Positions 36,204-44,439 are shown, counted from the stretch's first letter. The stretch: DNA of 64,000 nt from Ornithinimicrobium cryptoxanthini (GCF_023923205.1 NZ_CP099490.1:186001-250000), one strand, 5' to 3'. The notes: generated from the letters alone by a model not told the origin. A program made the numbers and translations.

Positions 36204-37088
36204 GTGACTGAAGTGCAGCAACCGAGGGTGGAACCCGGCCGGGAGTTCGTGCTGACCGTGTCGTGCCAGGACCGGCGCGGCGTGGTCCATGCTGTGGCCG
36301 GCGTCATGATGCAGCAGCAGCTGACCATCATCGACAGCCAGCAGTTCGGCGACCCCAGCACCGGCGAGTTCCACCTGCGGATGCACCTGCGGCGGGAGGG
36401 CGAGCCTCTGGCGCGGGTCGAGCTGGAGGCCGCGCTGGCCCCGACCGTGCAGGAGTTCGGGATGCAGTGGGGGCTGAAGGACCGCTCGCAGCAGCACCGG
36501 ATCCTGGTGATGGTCAGCCGGCAGGGCCACGTCCTCAACGACCTGCTCTTCCGCACCCGCACCGGCCTGATGAACGTCGAGATCCCGGTCATCGTCTCCA
36601 ACCACGAGGACTTCCGCGCCCTGGCCGAGTGGCACGGCATCCCGTTCCACCACGTGCCGGTCACCTCGGAGAGCAAGCCGGGGGCGGAGGAGCGGTTGCG
36701 TGAGCTGGTCGCTGAGCACGCGATCGACACCATCGTGCTGGCCCGCTACATGCAGGTGCTGTCCACGGGTCTGTGCGCGCAGTTCCCCGGGCGCATCATC
36801 AACATCCACCACTCGCTGCTGCCGAGCTTCAAGGGTGCCAAGCCCTACACCCAGGCGCACGATCGCGGCGTGAAGGTCATCGGTGCGACCGCGCACTATG
36901 TGACGGCCGACCTGGACGAGGGCCCGATCATCGAGCAGGACTTCCGCCGCGTCGACCACCGGATGACGCCGGGCCAGCTGGCCTCCGTCGGGCAGGAGCT
37001 CGAGGCGATGGCGCTCGCGCGGGCGGTGCGCTGGCACGCCGAGCACCGCGTCGTCCTGCGGGGACGCCGCACGGTCGTCTTCGACTGA
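36204..37088 (+). CDS. purU: Formyltetrahydrofolate deformylase
   Basis: This 294-residue enzyme hydrolyses 10-formyltetrahydrofolate to formate and tetrahydrofolate, balancing one-carbon units. An N-terminal ACT domain (residues 12-90, starting LTVSCQDRRGVVHAVAGVM) senses glycine or methionine. The C-terminal formyltransferase-fold domain has the catalytic Asn-His-Asp set in IINIHHSLLPSFKG (about residue 197) and YVTADLDEGPIIEQD (about 233). The length is normal. GTG start, probably leaderless. It is the only folate gene here. Confidence 0.95.
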   Translation: MTEVQQPRVEPGREFVLTVSCQDRRGVVHAVAGVMMQQQLTIIDSQQFGDPSTGEFHLRMHLRREGEPLARVELEAALAPTVQEFGMQWGLKDRSQQHRILVMVSRQGHVLNDLLFRTRTGLMNVEIPVIVSNHEDFRALAEWHGIPFHHVPVTSESKPGAEERLRELVAEHAIDTIVLARYMQVLSTGLCAQFPGRIINIHHSLLPSFKGAKPYTQAHDRGVKVIGATAHYVTADLDEGPIIEQDFRRVDHRMTPGQLASVGQELEAMALARAVRWHAEHRVVLRGRRTVVFD

Positions 37089-37090
37089 GG

Positions 37091-37160
37091 CTCAGAGCTC
37101 AGAGCTCAGAGCTCAGGGCCCAGGGCCCGATGCTCAGGGCTTGCGGCTCAGGGCTCGATG
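37091..37160. repeat. Degenerate heptamer tandem repeat, ten units
   Basis: Starting 3 bp after the purU stop, a 7-bp unit runs ten times: CTCAGAG three times, then CTCAGGG and variants such as CCCAGGG, CTTGCGG and CTCGATG. The last units lie inside the 3' end of the convergent alcohol dehydrogenase gene, which has its stop codon within the array. Confidence 0.8.
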
Positions 37161-38188
37161 ATCGTGACGCCTGCCGACGGCCGGGTGTCCATCGCGGCCA
37201 GTGCCGCGGGCGCGTCCTCCAGGCCGATCGTGCGCCCGAGCAGCTTCTCCGGAGCGAGCCGGCCGTCCGCGATCTCGGCCAGCAGCCGGGGATAGTCGGC
37301 CACCGGCATCCCGTGGCTGCCCAGGACCTGGAGCTCCCGGGCGATCACGGTGTGCATCGGCACCGTGGCCCGTCCGTCGACCACGACCGGAGGCAGCAGC
37401 CCGACCTGCACGTGCCGCCCGCGCACGGTCAGGGCCTGGGTCGCCGCCCGGGCGGTCCCCACACTGCCGAGAGCGTCGATGGCCACGTCCACACCGCCAC
37501 CGCTCAGCCCGCGGATCTGCTCGGCAGCGTCTCCCGCGGAGGCGTCCAGCGTGGTCGCGCCGAGGTCGGCAGCCAGGGTGAGCGCGGCAGGGTCGATGTC
37601 GGTGGCGATCACCCGGGCGCCCCGCGACACGGCGACGAGCACGGCCGACAGCCCCACCCCGCCGCAGCCGAGCACCGCGACCGACTCTCCTGTCTGCACC
37701 CGACCCACGTCCACGACCGCGCGGTATGCCGTCGCGAACCGGCACCCCAGGCCCGCGGCGACGGCGAAGGTCACCGCATCCGGCAGCACCACTACGTTGA
37801 AGTCCGCCCTGGGCAGTGCCACGAACTGCGCGAAGGAGCCCGGGCCGTTGACCCCCGGCTGCCACTGGTGGGGGCACACGTGGGAGGCGCCGGCCCTGCA
37901 GGAAGCGCACTCCCCGCAGCCGAGGGCGAACGGGAAGGTCACCCGTTGCCCGACGGCCACCCGCTCGACCCCCGTGCCGACCGCCTGGACCAGGCCGGCG
38001 AACTCGTGCCCCGGCGTGTGCGGCAGCGAGGTGATGTCCGTGTCGTGCCCCGCCCAGCCGTGCCAGTCCGAGCGGCACAGTCCCGTCGCCTTCACCTCGA
38101 CGACCACCCCGCCGTCCGGAACTTGCGGGAGCGGGACGTCTGCGACATACGGCAGCTCGCCGAAGGCGTCGAACCTCACTGCTCGCAT
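37148..38188 (-). CDS. Zinc-dependent alcohol dehydrogenase family protein
   Basis: This 346-residue medium-chain dehydrogenase oxidises an alcohol with NAD(P). Catalytic zinc ligands are Cys in ATGLCRSDWHGW (about residue 37), His-Glu in PGHEFAGLV (about 61) and a later Cys or Glu. The structural zinc loop has four cysteines in CGECASCRAGASHVC (about 92-106). The nucleotide-binding Rossmann loop is VLGCGGVGLSAVLVAV (about 172). The segment GVNGPGSFAQFVALP is typical of the family. It ends within a heptamer repeat array. The substrate is unknown. Confidence 0.87.
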   Translation of the reverse strand: MRAVRFDAFGELPYVADVPLPQVPDGGVVVEVKATGLCRSDWHGWAGHDTDITSLPHTPGHEFAGLVQAVGTGVERVAVGQRVTFPFALGCGECASCRAGASHVCPHQWQPGVNGPGSFAQFVALPRADFNVVVLPDAVTFAVAAGLGCRFATAYRAVVDVGRVQTGESVAVLGCGGVGLSAVLVAVSRGARVIATDIDPAALTLAADLGATTLDASAGDAAEQIRGLSGGGVDVAIDALGSVGTARAATQALTVRGRHVQVGLLPPVVVDGRATVPMHTVIARELQVLGSHGMPVADYPRLLAEIADGRLAPEKLLGRTIGLEDAPAALAAMDTRPSAGVTIIEP

Positions 38189-38249
38189 CGGGTCCCTCTC
38201 CGTGGTTGCCCTTCCGCAGTATGGCGGTTGGTGCGTGAGGCCCGAACGC

Positions 38250-38255
38250 TAGGGT
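38250..38255 (+). promoter_or_regulatory. -10 box TAGGGT for the SDR gene
   Basis: TAGGGT ends 7 nt before GTG 38263. TTGGTG at 38228-38233 lies 16 bp upstream as a possible -35 box. No ribosome binding site is present. Confidence 0.5.
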
Positions 38256-38262
38256 CGGCGGT

Positions 38263-39039
38263 GTGGACTACAGCACCATGTTCCGACTCGACGGCAAGCA
38301 CGCGGTGGTGATCGGCTGCGGTGGGATCGGCGCCGAGATCGTGGAGGGCCTGGCCGCCCAGGGGGCGCGGCTGACCTGCCTGGACGCGAACGAGGAGGTG
38401 GCGCGGGCCGCGGCCGCCCGCGCCTCGGCATACTCCCCGGCGGACTCGGCCCGCGCGGACGTGCTGGACGCGGACGGTCTGGCCACCGTCGCGGCGGGCC
38501 TGGGCGAGGTGGACGTCCTGGTGCTCACGGCGGCCACCAACGTGCGCAAACCGGTCCTGGACTACACGGCAGACGAGTTTGAGCGGGTGGTCGGTCTGAA
38601 CCTGCGCGGCACGTTCAACGCGGTCCGCGCCTTCGCGCCCGGGATGGTCGCGCGGGGGAGCGGCTCGATCATCGCGCTGAGCTCGATCCGGGCGCTGACC
38701 GTGGAGCCGGGCCAGGGGGTGTATGCCGCCACGAAGGCTGGCCTGGTCCAGCTCCTGCGCGCACTGGCGGCGGAGCTCGGGCCCCAGGGAGTGCGGGTCA
38801 ACGCGGTCGCCCCCGGCGTCGTCGAGACGCCGCTGACCGAGCAGATCCGGGCGGACGAGGCGTGGGGGCGGGCGTATGCCGACAAGAGCGCCCTCGGTCG
38901 CTGGGCCCGGCCGGAGGAGCTGGTCGGAGCGGTGGTCTATCTGGCTGGGGATGCTGCGAGCTTCGTGACCGGCAGCCAGCTCCTGGTTGATGGTGGCTGG
39001 ACCGCGATCGACGGGCGGTTCACGCCGCCGTTCGGGTGA
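38263..39039 (+). CDS. SDR family oxidoreductase
   Basis: This 258-residue classical short-chain dehydrogenase/reductase has the cofactor motif VVIGCGGIGAEIVEGLA near residue 16 (a Gly-rich TGxxxGIG variant with GCGGIG) and an acidic residue at the end of the second strand (TCLDANE) favouring NAD. The catalytic Ser is in IIALSSIRALT (about residue 140) and Tyr-Lys in VYAATKAGLVQLL (about 154). It is divergent from the zinc alcohol dehydrogenase with 74 bp between. The substrate is unknown. Confidence 0.87.
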   Translation: MDYSTMFRLDGKHAVVIGCGGIGAEIVEGLAAQGARLTCLDANEEVARAAAARASAYSPADSARADVLDADGLATVAAGLGEVDVLVLTAATNVRKPVLDYTADEFERVVGLNLRGTFNAVRAFAPGMVARGSGSIIALSSIRALTVEPGQGVYAATKAGLVQLLRALAAELGPQGVRVNAVAPGVVETPLTEQIRADEAWGRAYADKSALGRWARPEELVGAVVYLAGDAASFVTGSQLLVDGGWTAIDGRFTPPFG

Positions 39040-39071
39040 GCGTGTTCGAACATTTCGTCGGCTGTCCACAA

Positions 39072-39110
39072 GGGTAGAAGGGTGCCTTCTGAAAAAGGTA
39101 TAATCTACCC
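39072..39110 (+). promoter_or_regulatory. Leaderless vapBC promoter with nested operators
   Basis: A perfect -10 box TATAAT (39099-39104) ends 6 nt before the ATG at 39111, with no ribosome binding site. An outer inverted repeat, GGGTAGA (39072-39078) and TCTACCC (39104-39110), brackets it, and an inner palindrome AGAAGG-GTG-CCTTCT (39076-39090) sits where the -35 box should be. This is the expected layout for autorepression by the VapBC complex. Confidence 0.65.
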
Positions 39111-39380
39111 ATGGGGCTCAACATCAAGAACCAACGGGTCCACGACCTGGCTCGTGAGGCCGCCCGGCTGACCGGCAAGAGCCAGACGGCGGTGATCGAG
39201 GAAGCTCTTGAGCGCCTGCTGCAGGAGCGAGGCGCTGACCCCGAGGCCGCCGCGGTGTCCAGGACCATTGATGCTGTGCGCGTCATCGCGGCGGAGTACT
39301 CCCACGATCCCGGGATCCGGGACCGTGTGATCCACCGCGTCGAGGACCTCTATGACGATCGCGCGGGGATGCCCCGGTGA
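39111..39380 (+). CDS. vapB: VapB-type antitoxin (Rv0623-like)
   Basis: This 89-residue protein begins MGLNIKNQRVHDLAREAARLTG, the start of the Rv0623/PSK family of ribbon-helix-helix antitoxins. The N-terminus binds DNA as a dimer and the C-terminus (after about residue 50) should wrap the toxin. Its stop overlaps the toxin start in ATGA-style coupling, which keeps antitoxin in excess. The mRNA appears leaderless. It contains one of the few GTAC tetramers of the window, a mild hint of horizontal origin. Confidence 0.88.
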   Translation: MGLNIKNQRVHDLAREAARLTGKSQTAVIEEALERLLQERGADPEAAAVSRTIDAVRVIAAEYSHDPGIRDRVIHRVEDLYDDRAGMPR

Positions 39381-39772
39381 TCGTCGACTCGTCTGCACTG
39401 ATGGCGATCCTCCAGGGTGAGCCGGGCGCCGAAGAACTGACCCGCGCGGTCGCCGCGGCGCCATGTCGCATGTCTGCTGCCACCTGGTTAGAGGTGGGGA
39501 TCGTGGCAGACCAGCGATCCGCGGCGCACGGCGAGCGGCTCAACCAGTTGATCGAGCTTCTGGGCATCGAGATCGTCCCGGTGACCGCGCAGCATGGAGC
39601 CGTGGCCAGGCAGGCCTACCGGCGCTATGGCCGCGGCAACCACTCTGGTGCCGCACTGAACTTCGGGGACGTCTTCAGTTATGCCCTGTCGGTCGTCACC
39701 GGGGAACCGCTCCTCTTCGTGGGTGACGACTTCCCACACACGGACGTGGCAGCAGCCATTGCGCCCAGGTGA
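39377..39772 (+). CDS. vapC: VapC-type PIN-domain ribonuclease toxin
   Basis: This 131-residue PIN-domain toxin is expected to cleave tRNA or rRNA. The four acidic residues are in place: Asp in MIVDSSALMAIL (residue 4), Glu in SAATWLEVGIV (about 39), Asp in LNFGDVFSYALS (about 96) and Asp in LLFVGDDFPHTD (about 114). The gene is intact and coupled to vapB. It lies between an SDR and an LD-carboxypeptidase gene, with no transposase next to it. Confidence 0.9.
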   Translation: MIVDSSALMAILQGEPGAEELTRAVAAAPCRMSAATWLEVGIVADQRSAAHGERLNQLIELLGIEIVPVTAQHGAVARQAYRRYGRGNHSGAALNFGDVFSYALSVVTGEPLLFVGDDFPHTDVAAAIAPR

Positions 39773-39817
39773 TCCCGTAGGGTGGCGCGGAGGCACCGAC
39801 TGGGTTTGGATGGCGCC

Positions 39818-40858
39818 ATGATCCGCTTTCCCCAGCCCCTGAGCCCCGGTGACCGCATCGGCGTCACGAGCCCGTCGAGCGGTGTGCCGAAAGACCTCTG
39901 GCCCCGGCTGGAGTGTGCGACCCGGTGGCTGCACGAGCGCGGCTTCGAGGTTGTGGTGGGCGACTGCATGGACGGCGACGGCTCACACGTCAGTGCCCCA
40001 GCGGTCGAGCGCGCGGACGAGCTCCAACGGATGCTGACCGACCCGACGGTCCGGGCCGTCGTGCCACCGTGGGGCGGCGAGACCGCCATCGACGTGCTCG
40101 ACCTGCTCGACTGGGACGCGATCGGGCAGGCCGAGCCCACGTGGCTGGTCGGTTACAGCGACCTGAGCACGCTGATGCTCCCGCTGACCCTGCGCACCGG
40201 CTGGGCCACGCTGCACGGCGCCAACCTGATGGACACGCCCTATGCCGCGGCTGACGGGCTGCTGCACTGGACCGAGGTCGCTGCGGCCCAGGGCCCGCTC
40301 GCCCAACGGCAGAGCGGGGTCTTCCGGACCGGCGCCTTCGACGACTGGGCAGCGGATCCCAGCCCCACGGCATACGTCCTGGAGGGCAGGGGGGCCTGGG
40401 AGGTGGCCGACGGCGACGAGCTCGAGCTCTCCGGCCGGTTGGTCGGTGGCTGCATCGAGGTCATCGGCGCCCTCACCGGCACCCCCTTTGGCGACGTGCC
40501 GCACTTTGGGAGGACGTATGCCGAGGACGGGTTGATCATCTATCTCGAGGCCGCGGAGGGTGCGGCTTTCGAGATCTGCCGGGCGCTGCACGGGATGCGG
40601 CTGGCGGGGTGGTTCGAGCATGCCAACGCGATCCTGATCGGGCGCACCAACGCGCCGGCGTCGGGGGCGTTCACCCAGCGCGACGCCGTGCTCGATGCCC
40701 TGGAGGACCTCGACATCCCGATCGTCTTCGACGTCGAGTGCGGTCATGTGCCACCGCACCTGCCGCTGGTCAACGGGGCCCTGGCGCACCTGACCGTCAC
40801 GGACCACGAGCGGTCGATCGTGCAGGACCTGGGCGCAGGCGCCGTCAACGGGCGCTGA
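39818..40858 (+). CDS. LD-carboxypeptidase, S66 family
   Basis: This 346-residue serine peptidase of family S66 (LdcA/MccF) removes C-terminal D-residues from murein tetrapeptides or cleaves aminoacyl-phosphoramidates. The nucleophile Ser is in the elbow TWLVGYSDLSTL (about residue 113), the catalytic His in DVECGHVPPHLPL (about 308) and the Glu upstream in IIYLEAAEGA. The motif VRAVVPPWGGETAIDVLDLLDW precedes the elbow. ATG 39818 gives a normal N-terminus (FPQPLSPGDRIGVTSPSSG). An in-frame GTG at 39782 is unlikely. It converges on pxpC and overlaps it by 14 bp. Confidence 0.85.
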   Translation: MIRFPQPLSPGDRIGVTSPSSGVPKDLWPRLECATRWLHERGFEVVVGDCMDGDGSHVSAPAVERADELQRMLTDPTVRAVVPPWGGETAIDVLDLLDWDAIGQAEPTWLVGYSDLSTLMLPLTLRTGWATLHGANLMDTPYAAADGLLHWTEVAAAQGPLAQRQSGVFRTGAFDDWAADPSPTAYVLEGRGAWEVADGDELELSGRLVGGCIEVIGALTGTPFGDVPHFGRTYAEDGLIIYLEAAEGAAFEICRALHGMRLAGWFEHANAILIGRTNAPASGAFTQRDAVLDALEDLDIPIVFDVECGHVPPHLPLVNGALAHLTVTDHERSIVQDLGAGAVNGR

Positions 40859-41705
40859 AGCGCAGCTCCTGGCCCGGACGCAGCTGCGCGCAGCGGTCCA
40901 CGTCCTGGTCGTCGACGTAGGCGACCACCGGATAGCCGCCGGTCACCGGGTGGTCAGCGAGGAAGAGCACGGGCAGCCCGGAGGGCGGGACCTGGACGGC
41001 CCCGCGCAGCATGCCCTCGCTGACCAGCTCACCCTCGCGGGCCCGGTGGAGTGCCTCGCCCTCGAGGCGCACCCCGACCCGGTTGGACTGGCTGGTGACG
41101 GAGTAGGTCTGAGAGGTGAACAGGACCCAGGCATCATCGTCGAACCAGTCGCGCCGTGGGCCGGCAGCCACCCGCACGGTCATCCGCTCGTGGGCGGGCT
41201 CCGGCACGGGCGCAACATCGACGCCGGGCAGCGGCCGGGGGGTGGAGCCGACAGGGAGCACGTCCCCGCGCTCGAGCACTTTGGGGCCGAGGCCGGCAAG
41301 CAGGTCGGTCGCCCGCGAGCCGAGGACCGGGTCCACGTCGATGCCGCCGCGGACCGCGAGATAGGTGCGCAGCCCTGCAGCCGGGGTGCCCAGCTGCAGC
41401 TGCTCGCCCGCGGCCAGCCGGAACGGTGCCAGGTGGGGCGCTCCCGCACACCGGGCCCCGGACGTCGCCACCACGACGTCGCTGATCGCCTCGAGCGTCA
41501 GCCCGCCGAGGGTGACCTCGAGGGTGGCCAGAGTCGGGTGGTTGCCCACCAGTGCGTTGGCGAGCCGGTGCGCACCACGGTCGCAGGCGCCGGAGCGACC
41601 GATGCCCAGCGAGGCCTGCCCCGTGCGACCGAAGTCCTGCACCGTGGTCAGCGGGCCGGGCGCGAGCACCCGCAGGCCCCGCAGGGTGAACGGACCCGAC
41701 GTCAT
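40845..41705 (-). CDS. pxpC: 5-oxoprolinase subunit C (biotin-dependent carboxylase-like domain)
   Basis: This 286-residue subunit forms the ATP-dependent 5-oxoprolinase (PxpABC) with PxpA and PxpB, converting 5-oxoproline to glutamate. It shows family motifs LRVLAPGPLTTVQDFGRTG (about residue 10), IGRSGACDRGAHRLANALVGN (about 32), VLFTSQTYSVTSQSNRVGVRLEG (about 188) and FLADHPVTGGYPVVAYV. The start at 41705 overlaps the pxpB stop by 4 bp. It is the last gene of the pxp operon. Confidence 0.9.
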   Translation of the reverse strand: MTSGPFTLRGLRVLAPGPLTTVQDFGRTGQASLGIGRSGACDRGAHRLANALVGNHPTLATLEVTLGGLTLEAISDVVVATSGARCAGAPHLAPFRLAAGEQLQLGTPAAGLRTYLAVRGGIDVDPVLGSRATDLLAGLGPKVLERGDVLPVGSTPRPLPGVDVAPVPEPAHERMTVRVAAGPRRDWFDDDAWVLFTSQTYSVTSQSNRVGVRLEGEALHRAREGELVSEGMLRGAVQVPPSGLPVLFLADHPVTGGYPVVAYVDDQDVDRCAQLRPGQELRFSAR

Positions 41706-42307
41706 GACTGCTCCACGAAGCGGACTGCTGCGCCGGGCACGAGCAGCGCCGGCGGGTCGCGGTCGAGGTCGAAGATGTTGACCAGGGCGTGGCCGATCAG
41801 CTGCCACCCGCCCGGCGACTCCCGCGGATAGACCCCGGTGAACTCACCCGCCAGCGCGAGGGCGCCGGCCGGCACCTTGGTGCGGGGGGTCGAGCGCCGG
41901 GGCACCTCCCACTCGAACCTGCTGCCCGCCAGATAACCGAAACCGGGCGCGAACCCGCAGAACGCCACCGTCCACTCCTCCTCCTGGTGCCGGCGCACCA
42001 GGTCCTGCGGTGAGCAGCCCAGCAGGTCCGCGGCGTCGGCCAGGTCCTCCCCGTCATAGCGCACCGGGACCTCGACCGCTGCGCCCTGGTGACCTGCGTG
42101 CTCACCGGGAGTCACGGCCGACAGCAGCCCGGCCAGTGTGGACAGGTCGGTCTGGCGGTCGGCGATGGCCAGGATCGTGCGCCCGGCCGGGACCAGGTCC
42201 AGGACAGGCAGCTCGGTCTCCTGCAGCGCGGCATACTGCGCCAGCACCTCCTCGAGGGAGTCGAACTCGAGGAGCAGGCCATAGGATCCGCTCGGCCGGA
42301 TGCGCAT
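41702..42307 (-). CDS. pxpB: 5-oxoprolinase subunit B
   Basis: This 201-residue subunit is of the KipI/allophanate hydrolase subunit 1 type. It carries VPVRYDGEDLADAADLLG (about residue 92), FCGFAPGFGYLAG (about 127) and the C-terminal SPGGWQLIGHALVNIFDLDRDPPALLVPGAAVRF. It binds PxpC to form the ligase half that phosphorylates 5-oxoproline. It lies 4 bp after pxpA and overlaps pxpC, so all three subunits are cotranslated. Confidence 0.9.
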   Translation of the reverse strand: MRIRPSGSYGLLLEFDSLEEVLAQYAALQETELPVLDLVPAGRTILAIADRQTDLSTLAGLLSAVTPGEHAGHQGAAVEVPVRYDGEDLADAADLLGCSPQDLVRRHQEEEWTVAFCGFAPGFGYLAGSRFEWEVPRRSTPRTKVPAGALALAGEFTGVYPRESPGGWQLIGHALVNIFDLDRDPPALLVPGAAVRFVEQS

Positions 42308-42311
42308 GGGC

Positions 42312-43097
42312 CTAGGCGTCCCGTGCGGTGTCCGGCTTGGCCCGCGCGAACGGCGCCAGCTCGATGCCGGCCTGCTCCAGGGCGGAGCGCACCTGTCGGG
42401 CGATCTCGACGGCCCCGGGGGTGTCGCCGTGCACGCAGATCGAGTCCGGCGTCAGAGTCAGCGGGTCGCCGTTGATGTCCTTGATCGGCTCGCCCGTAGC
42501 CATCGCGATGCACCGCTGGGCGATCTGCGCGGCGTCGTGCAGCACCGCACCGGGCTCCTTGCGGGAGACGAGGGTGCCCTCGGGGGTGTAGGCCCGGTCG
42601 GCGAACGCCTCGTGGGCGACCTGCAGACCCTCCTTCTCGGCGAGGTGGAGGACCACCGAGCCCGGCAGTCCCATCAGCACCAACGACCGGTCGTAGGCCG
42701 CCACGGCAGCAACCACGGCCCTGGCCTGCTCCTCGTGGTGGACGATGGCGTTGTAGAGGCCGCCGTGCGGCTTGACGTAGGTCACCCGCCCGCCAGCCTG
42801 CCGGGTGATGGCATCCAGGGCGCCCATCTGGTAGGTCACCTCGTCCCGCAGCGTGGGGGCGTCGACGTCGATGAAGCGGCGGCCGAAACCGGTGAGGTCT
42901 CGGTAGGCCACGTGCGCCCCGATGGCCACGCCGTTGGCCACGGCCTGGGCCGTGACGTGTCGCATGATCGAGGGGTCTCCGGCGTGGAAGCCACAGGCGA
43001 CGTTGGCGCTGGTGACGATGGACAGCAAGGTGTCGTCATCACCCATCGCCCAACTGCCGTGGCCCTCGCCGAGGTCGGAGTTCAGGTCAACAGTCAT
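42312..43097 (-). CDS. pxpA: 5-oxoprolinase subunit A (LamB/YcsF family)
   Basis: This 261-residue protein begins TVDLNSDLGEGHGSWAMGDD, the diagnostic LamB/YcsF start. It has SANVACGFHAGDPSIM (about residue 34), YVKPHGGLYNAI (about 107) and GTLVSRKEPGAVLHD. It is the hydrolase half of PxpABC. GAGGTG precedes the ATG. It is 12 bp downstream of the transporter gene, in the same operon and orientation. Confidence 0.92.
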   Translation of the reverse strand: MTVDLNSDLGEGHGSWAMGDDDTLLSIVTSANVACGFHAGDPSIMRHVTAQAVANGVAIGAHVAYRDLTGFGRRFIDVDAPTLRDEVTYQMGALDAITRQAGGRVTYVKPHGGLYNAIVHHEEQARAVVAAVAAYDRSLVLMGLPGSVVLHLAEKEGLQVAHEAFADRAYTPEGTLVSRKEPGAVLHDAAQIAQRCIAMATGEPIKDINGDPLTLTPDSICVHGDTPGAVEIARQVRSALEQAGIELAPFARAKPDTARDA

Positions 43098-43109
43098 GGC
43101 TTCACCTCA

Positions 43110-44345
43110 TCAACCGGTGATCAGGTCGATCGCGGGCTGGATCGAGTTGATCGCGAGATAGATCGTCAGCACCCAGGCCGCCGTGCCGAGCGCGGCGAGC
43201 CACTTGGGGTAGTCGTAGCCGTTGAGCAGGTCGCGTCGCCGCCAGGCTACCCACATGATGACGCCGATGCCGACGGGGAGCAGGATGCCGTTGAAGGCGC
43301 CGGCGAAGACCAGCAGCGTCTGCGGAGCGGTGCCGATCAGCAGATAGAGCACGAGGGACAGCAGGATGAACCCGGCGACCAGGAAGCCGGTCAGCCGAGG
43401 GGTCGTCTTCTTGCTCGAGGTCAAGAACGTGACTGTGGTGTAGGAGCAGCCGATGACGCTGGTGAGCGCTGCGGCGGCGAAGACCACGCCGAACAGCCGG
43501 TAGCCGAAGTTGCCGGCCGCGGCCTCGAAGGCCGAGGCCGCCAGGTTGTCCGGGTCCAGGGCGGTGCCCGCGTGGACGACGCCCAGGATCGCCAGGAACA
43601 GGATCACGCGCATCACGCCGGTGACCAGGATGCCGAGGACGGCGCTGTTGGTCAGCTCCCGGACCCGGCTCGGCCCGCTGACGCCGGCGTCGAGCAGGCG
43701 GTGCGCGCCGGCATAGATGATGTAGCCGCCGATCGTGCCACCGATCAGCGTGGTGATCGCGAGCGCGCTGAACTCGTCAGGGATCACGGAGTTCTTCAGG
43801 GCGGCGCCGACGGGCGGGCCGGAGGTGACCGCCACATACAGCGTCAGCAGGATCATCAGGGCGCCGAGGAGGACCACGACCCGGTCCATCGCGAGGCCGG
43901 CCTTCTTGGACAGGAAGATGCCGAGTGCGAGGAGCGCCAGGACGACCGCGCCGACCTTGGGGTCGATGTCGAGCATGATGTTCATGCCCAGGCCCGCGCC
44001 AGAGACGTTGCCGATGTTGAAGACCAGGCCGCCCACGAGCAGCAGTCCGGCCATGAAGTAGCCCAGTCCGGGCAGGCTCGCGTTGCCGAGCTCCTGAGCC
44101 CGCAGGCCGGAGACACCGATGACGCGCCAGACGTTCGTCTGGACCGCGATGTCGACCAGGATCGAGACGACGATCGCGAAGGCGAAGGCGGCGCCCAGCT
44201 GGACTGTGAAAGTCGCGGTCTGGGTGATGAAGCCGGGCCCGATGGAAGAGGTGGCCATCAGGAAGATCGCGCCCAGGAGGGTTCCCCTGCTGGTCGCAGT
44301 GGGCTTGGGGGCCTGCGTCGTTGTTGCTGAGAGTCGCTCCGCCAT
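43110..44345 (-). CDS. NRAMP-superfamily transporter lacking the metal-binding motifs
   Basis: This 411-residue protein has eleven likely membrane helices and the overall NRAMP fold pattern. Metal-transporting NRAMPs have a DPGN motif in helix 1 and MPH in helix 6. Here the aligned residues read SIGPGFITQT (residues 34-43, so Asp becomes Gly and Asn becomes Phe) and IIYAGAHRLLD (about 209-219). It is therefore unlikely to move divalent metals in the usual way. It heads the pxpABC operon and faces the GntR operator, so 5-oxoproline or a related amino acid is the best inferred substrate. Confidence 0.82.
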   Translation of the reverse strand: MAERLSATTTQAPKPTATSRGTLLGAIFLMATSSIGPGFITQTATFTVQLGAAFAFAIVVSILVDIAVQTNVWRVIGVSGLRAQELGNASLPGLGYFMAGLLLVGGLVFNIGNVSGAGLGMNIMLDIDPKVGAVVLALLALGIFLSKKAGLAMDRVVVLLGALMILLTLYVAVTSGPPVGAALKNSVIPDEFSALAITTLIGGTIGGYIIYAGAHRLLDAGVSGPSRVRELTNSAVLGILVTGVMRVILFLAILGVVHAGTALDPDNLAASAFEAAAGNFGYRLFGVVFAAAALTSVIGCSYTTVTFLTSSKKTTPRLTGFLVAGFILLSLVLYLLIGTAPQTLLVFAGAFNGILLPVGIGVIMWVAWRRRDLLNGYDYPKWLAALGTAAWVLTIYLAINSIQPAIDLITG

Positions 44346-44401
44346 GTCTATCTCTCCAGTGCAGGGGGTCCTCCGGTGGGCCCGTAGGAGTACGAAGGTA
44401 C

Positions 44402-44439
44402 AGATTGTTGAACAATCTGTCTAGAGTGTTGAACAATTC
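44402..44439. promoter_or_regulatory. Tandem GntR operators in the divergent pxp control region
   Basis: Site 1 is a perfect palindrome, AGATTGTT-G-AACAATCT (44402-44418). Site 2 (TGTT-G-AACA core at 44427-44435) is an imperfect copy centred exactly 21 bp away, two helical turns. Site 2 overlaps a -35 box TTGAAC (44429-44434), which is 17 bp from CACAAT (44452-44457). That box ends 6 nt before the GntR ATG. Binding should repress both divergent transcripts. Confidence 0.65.
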
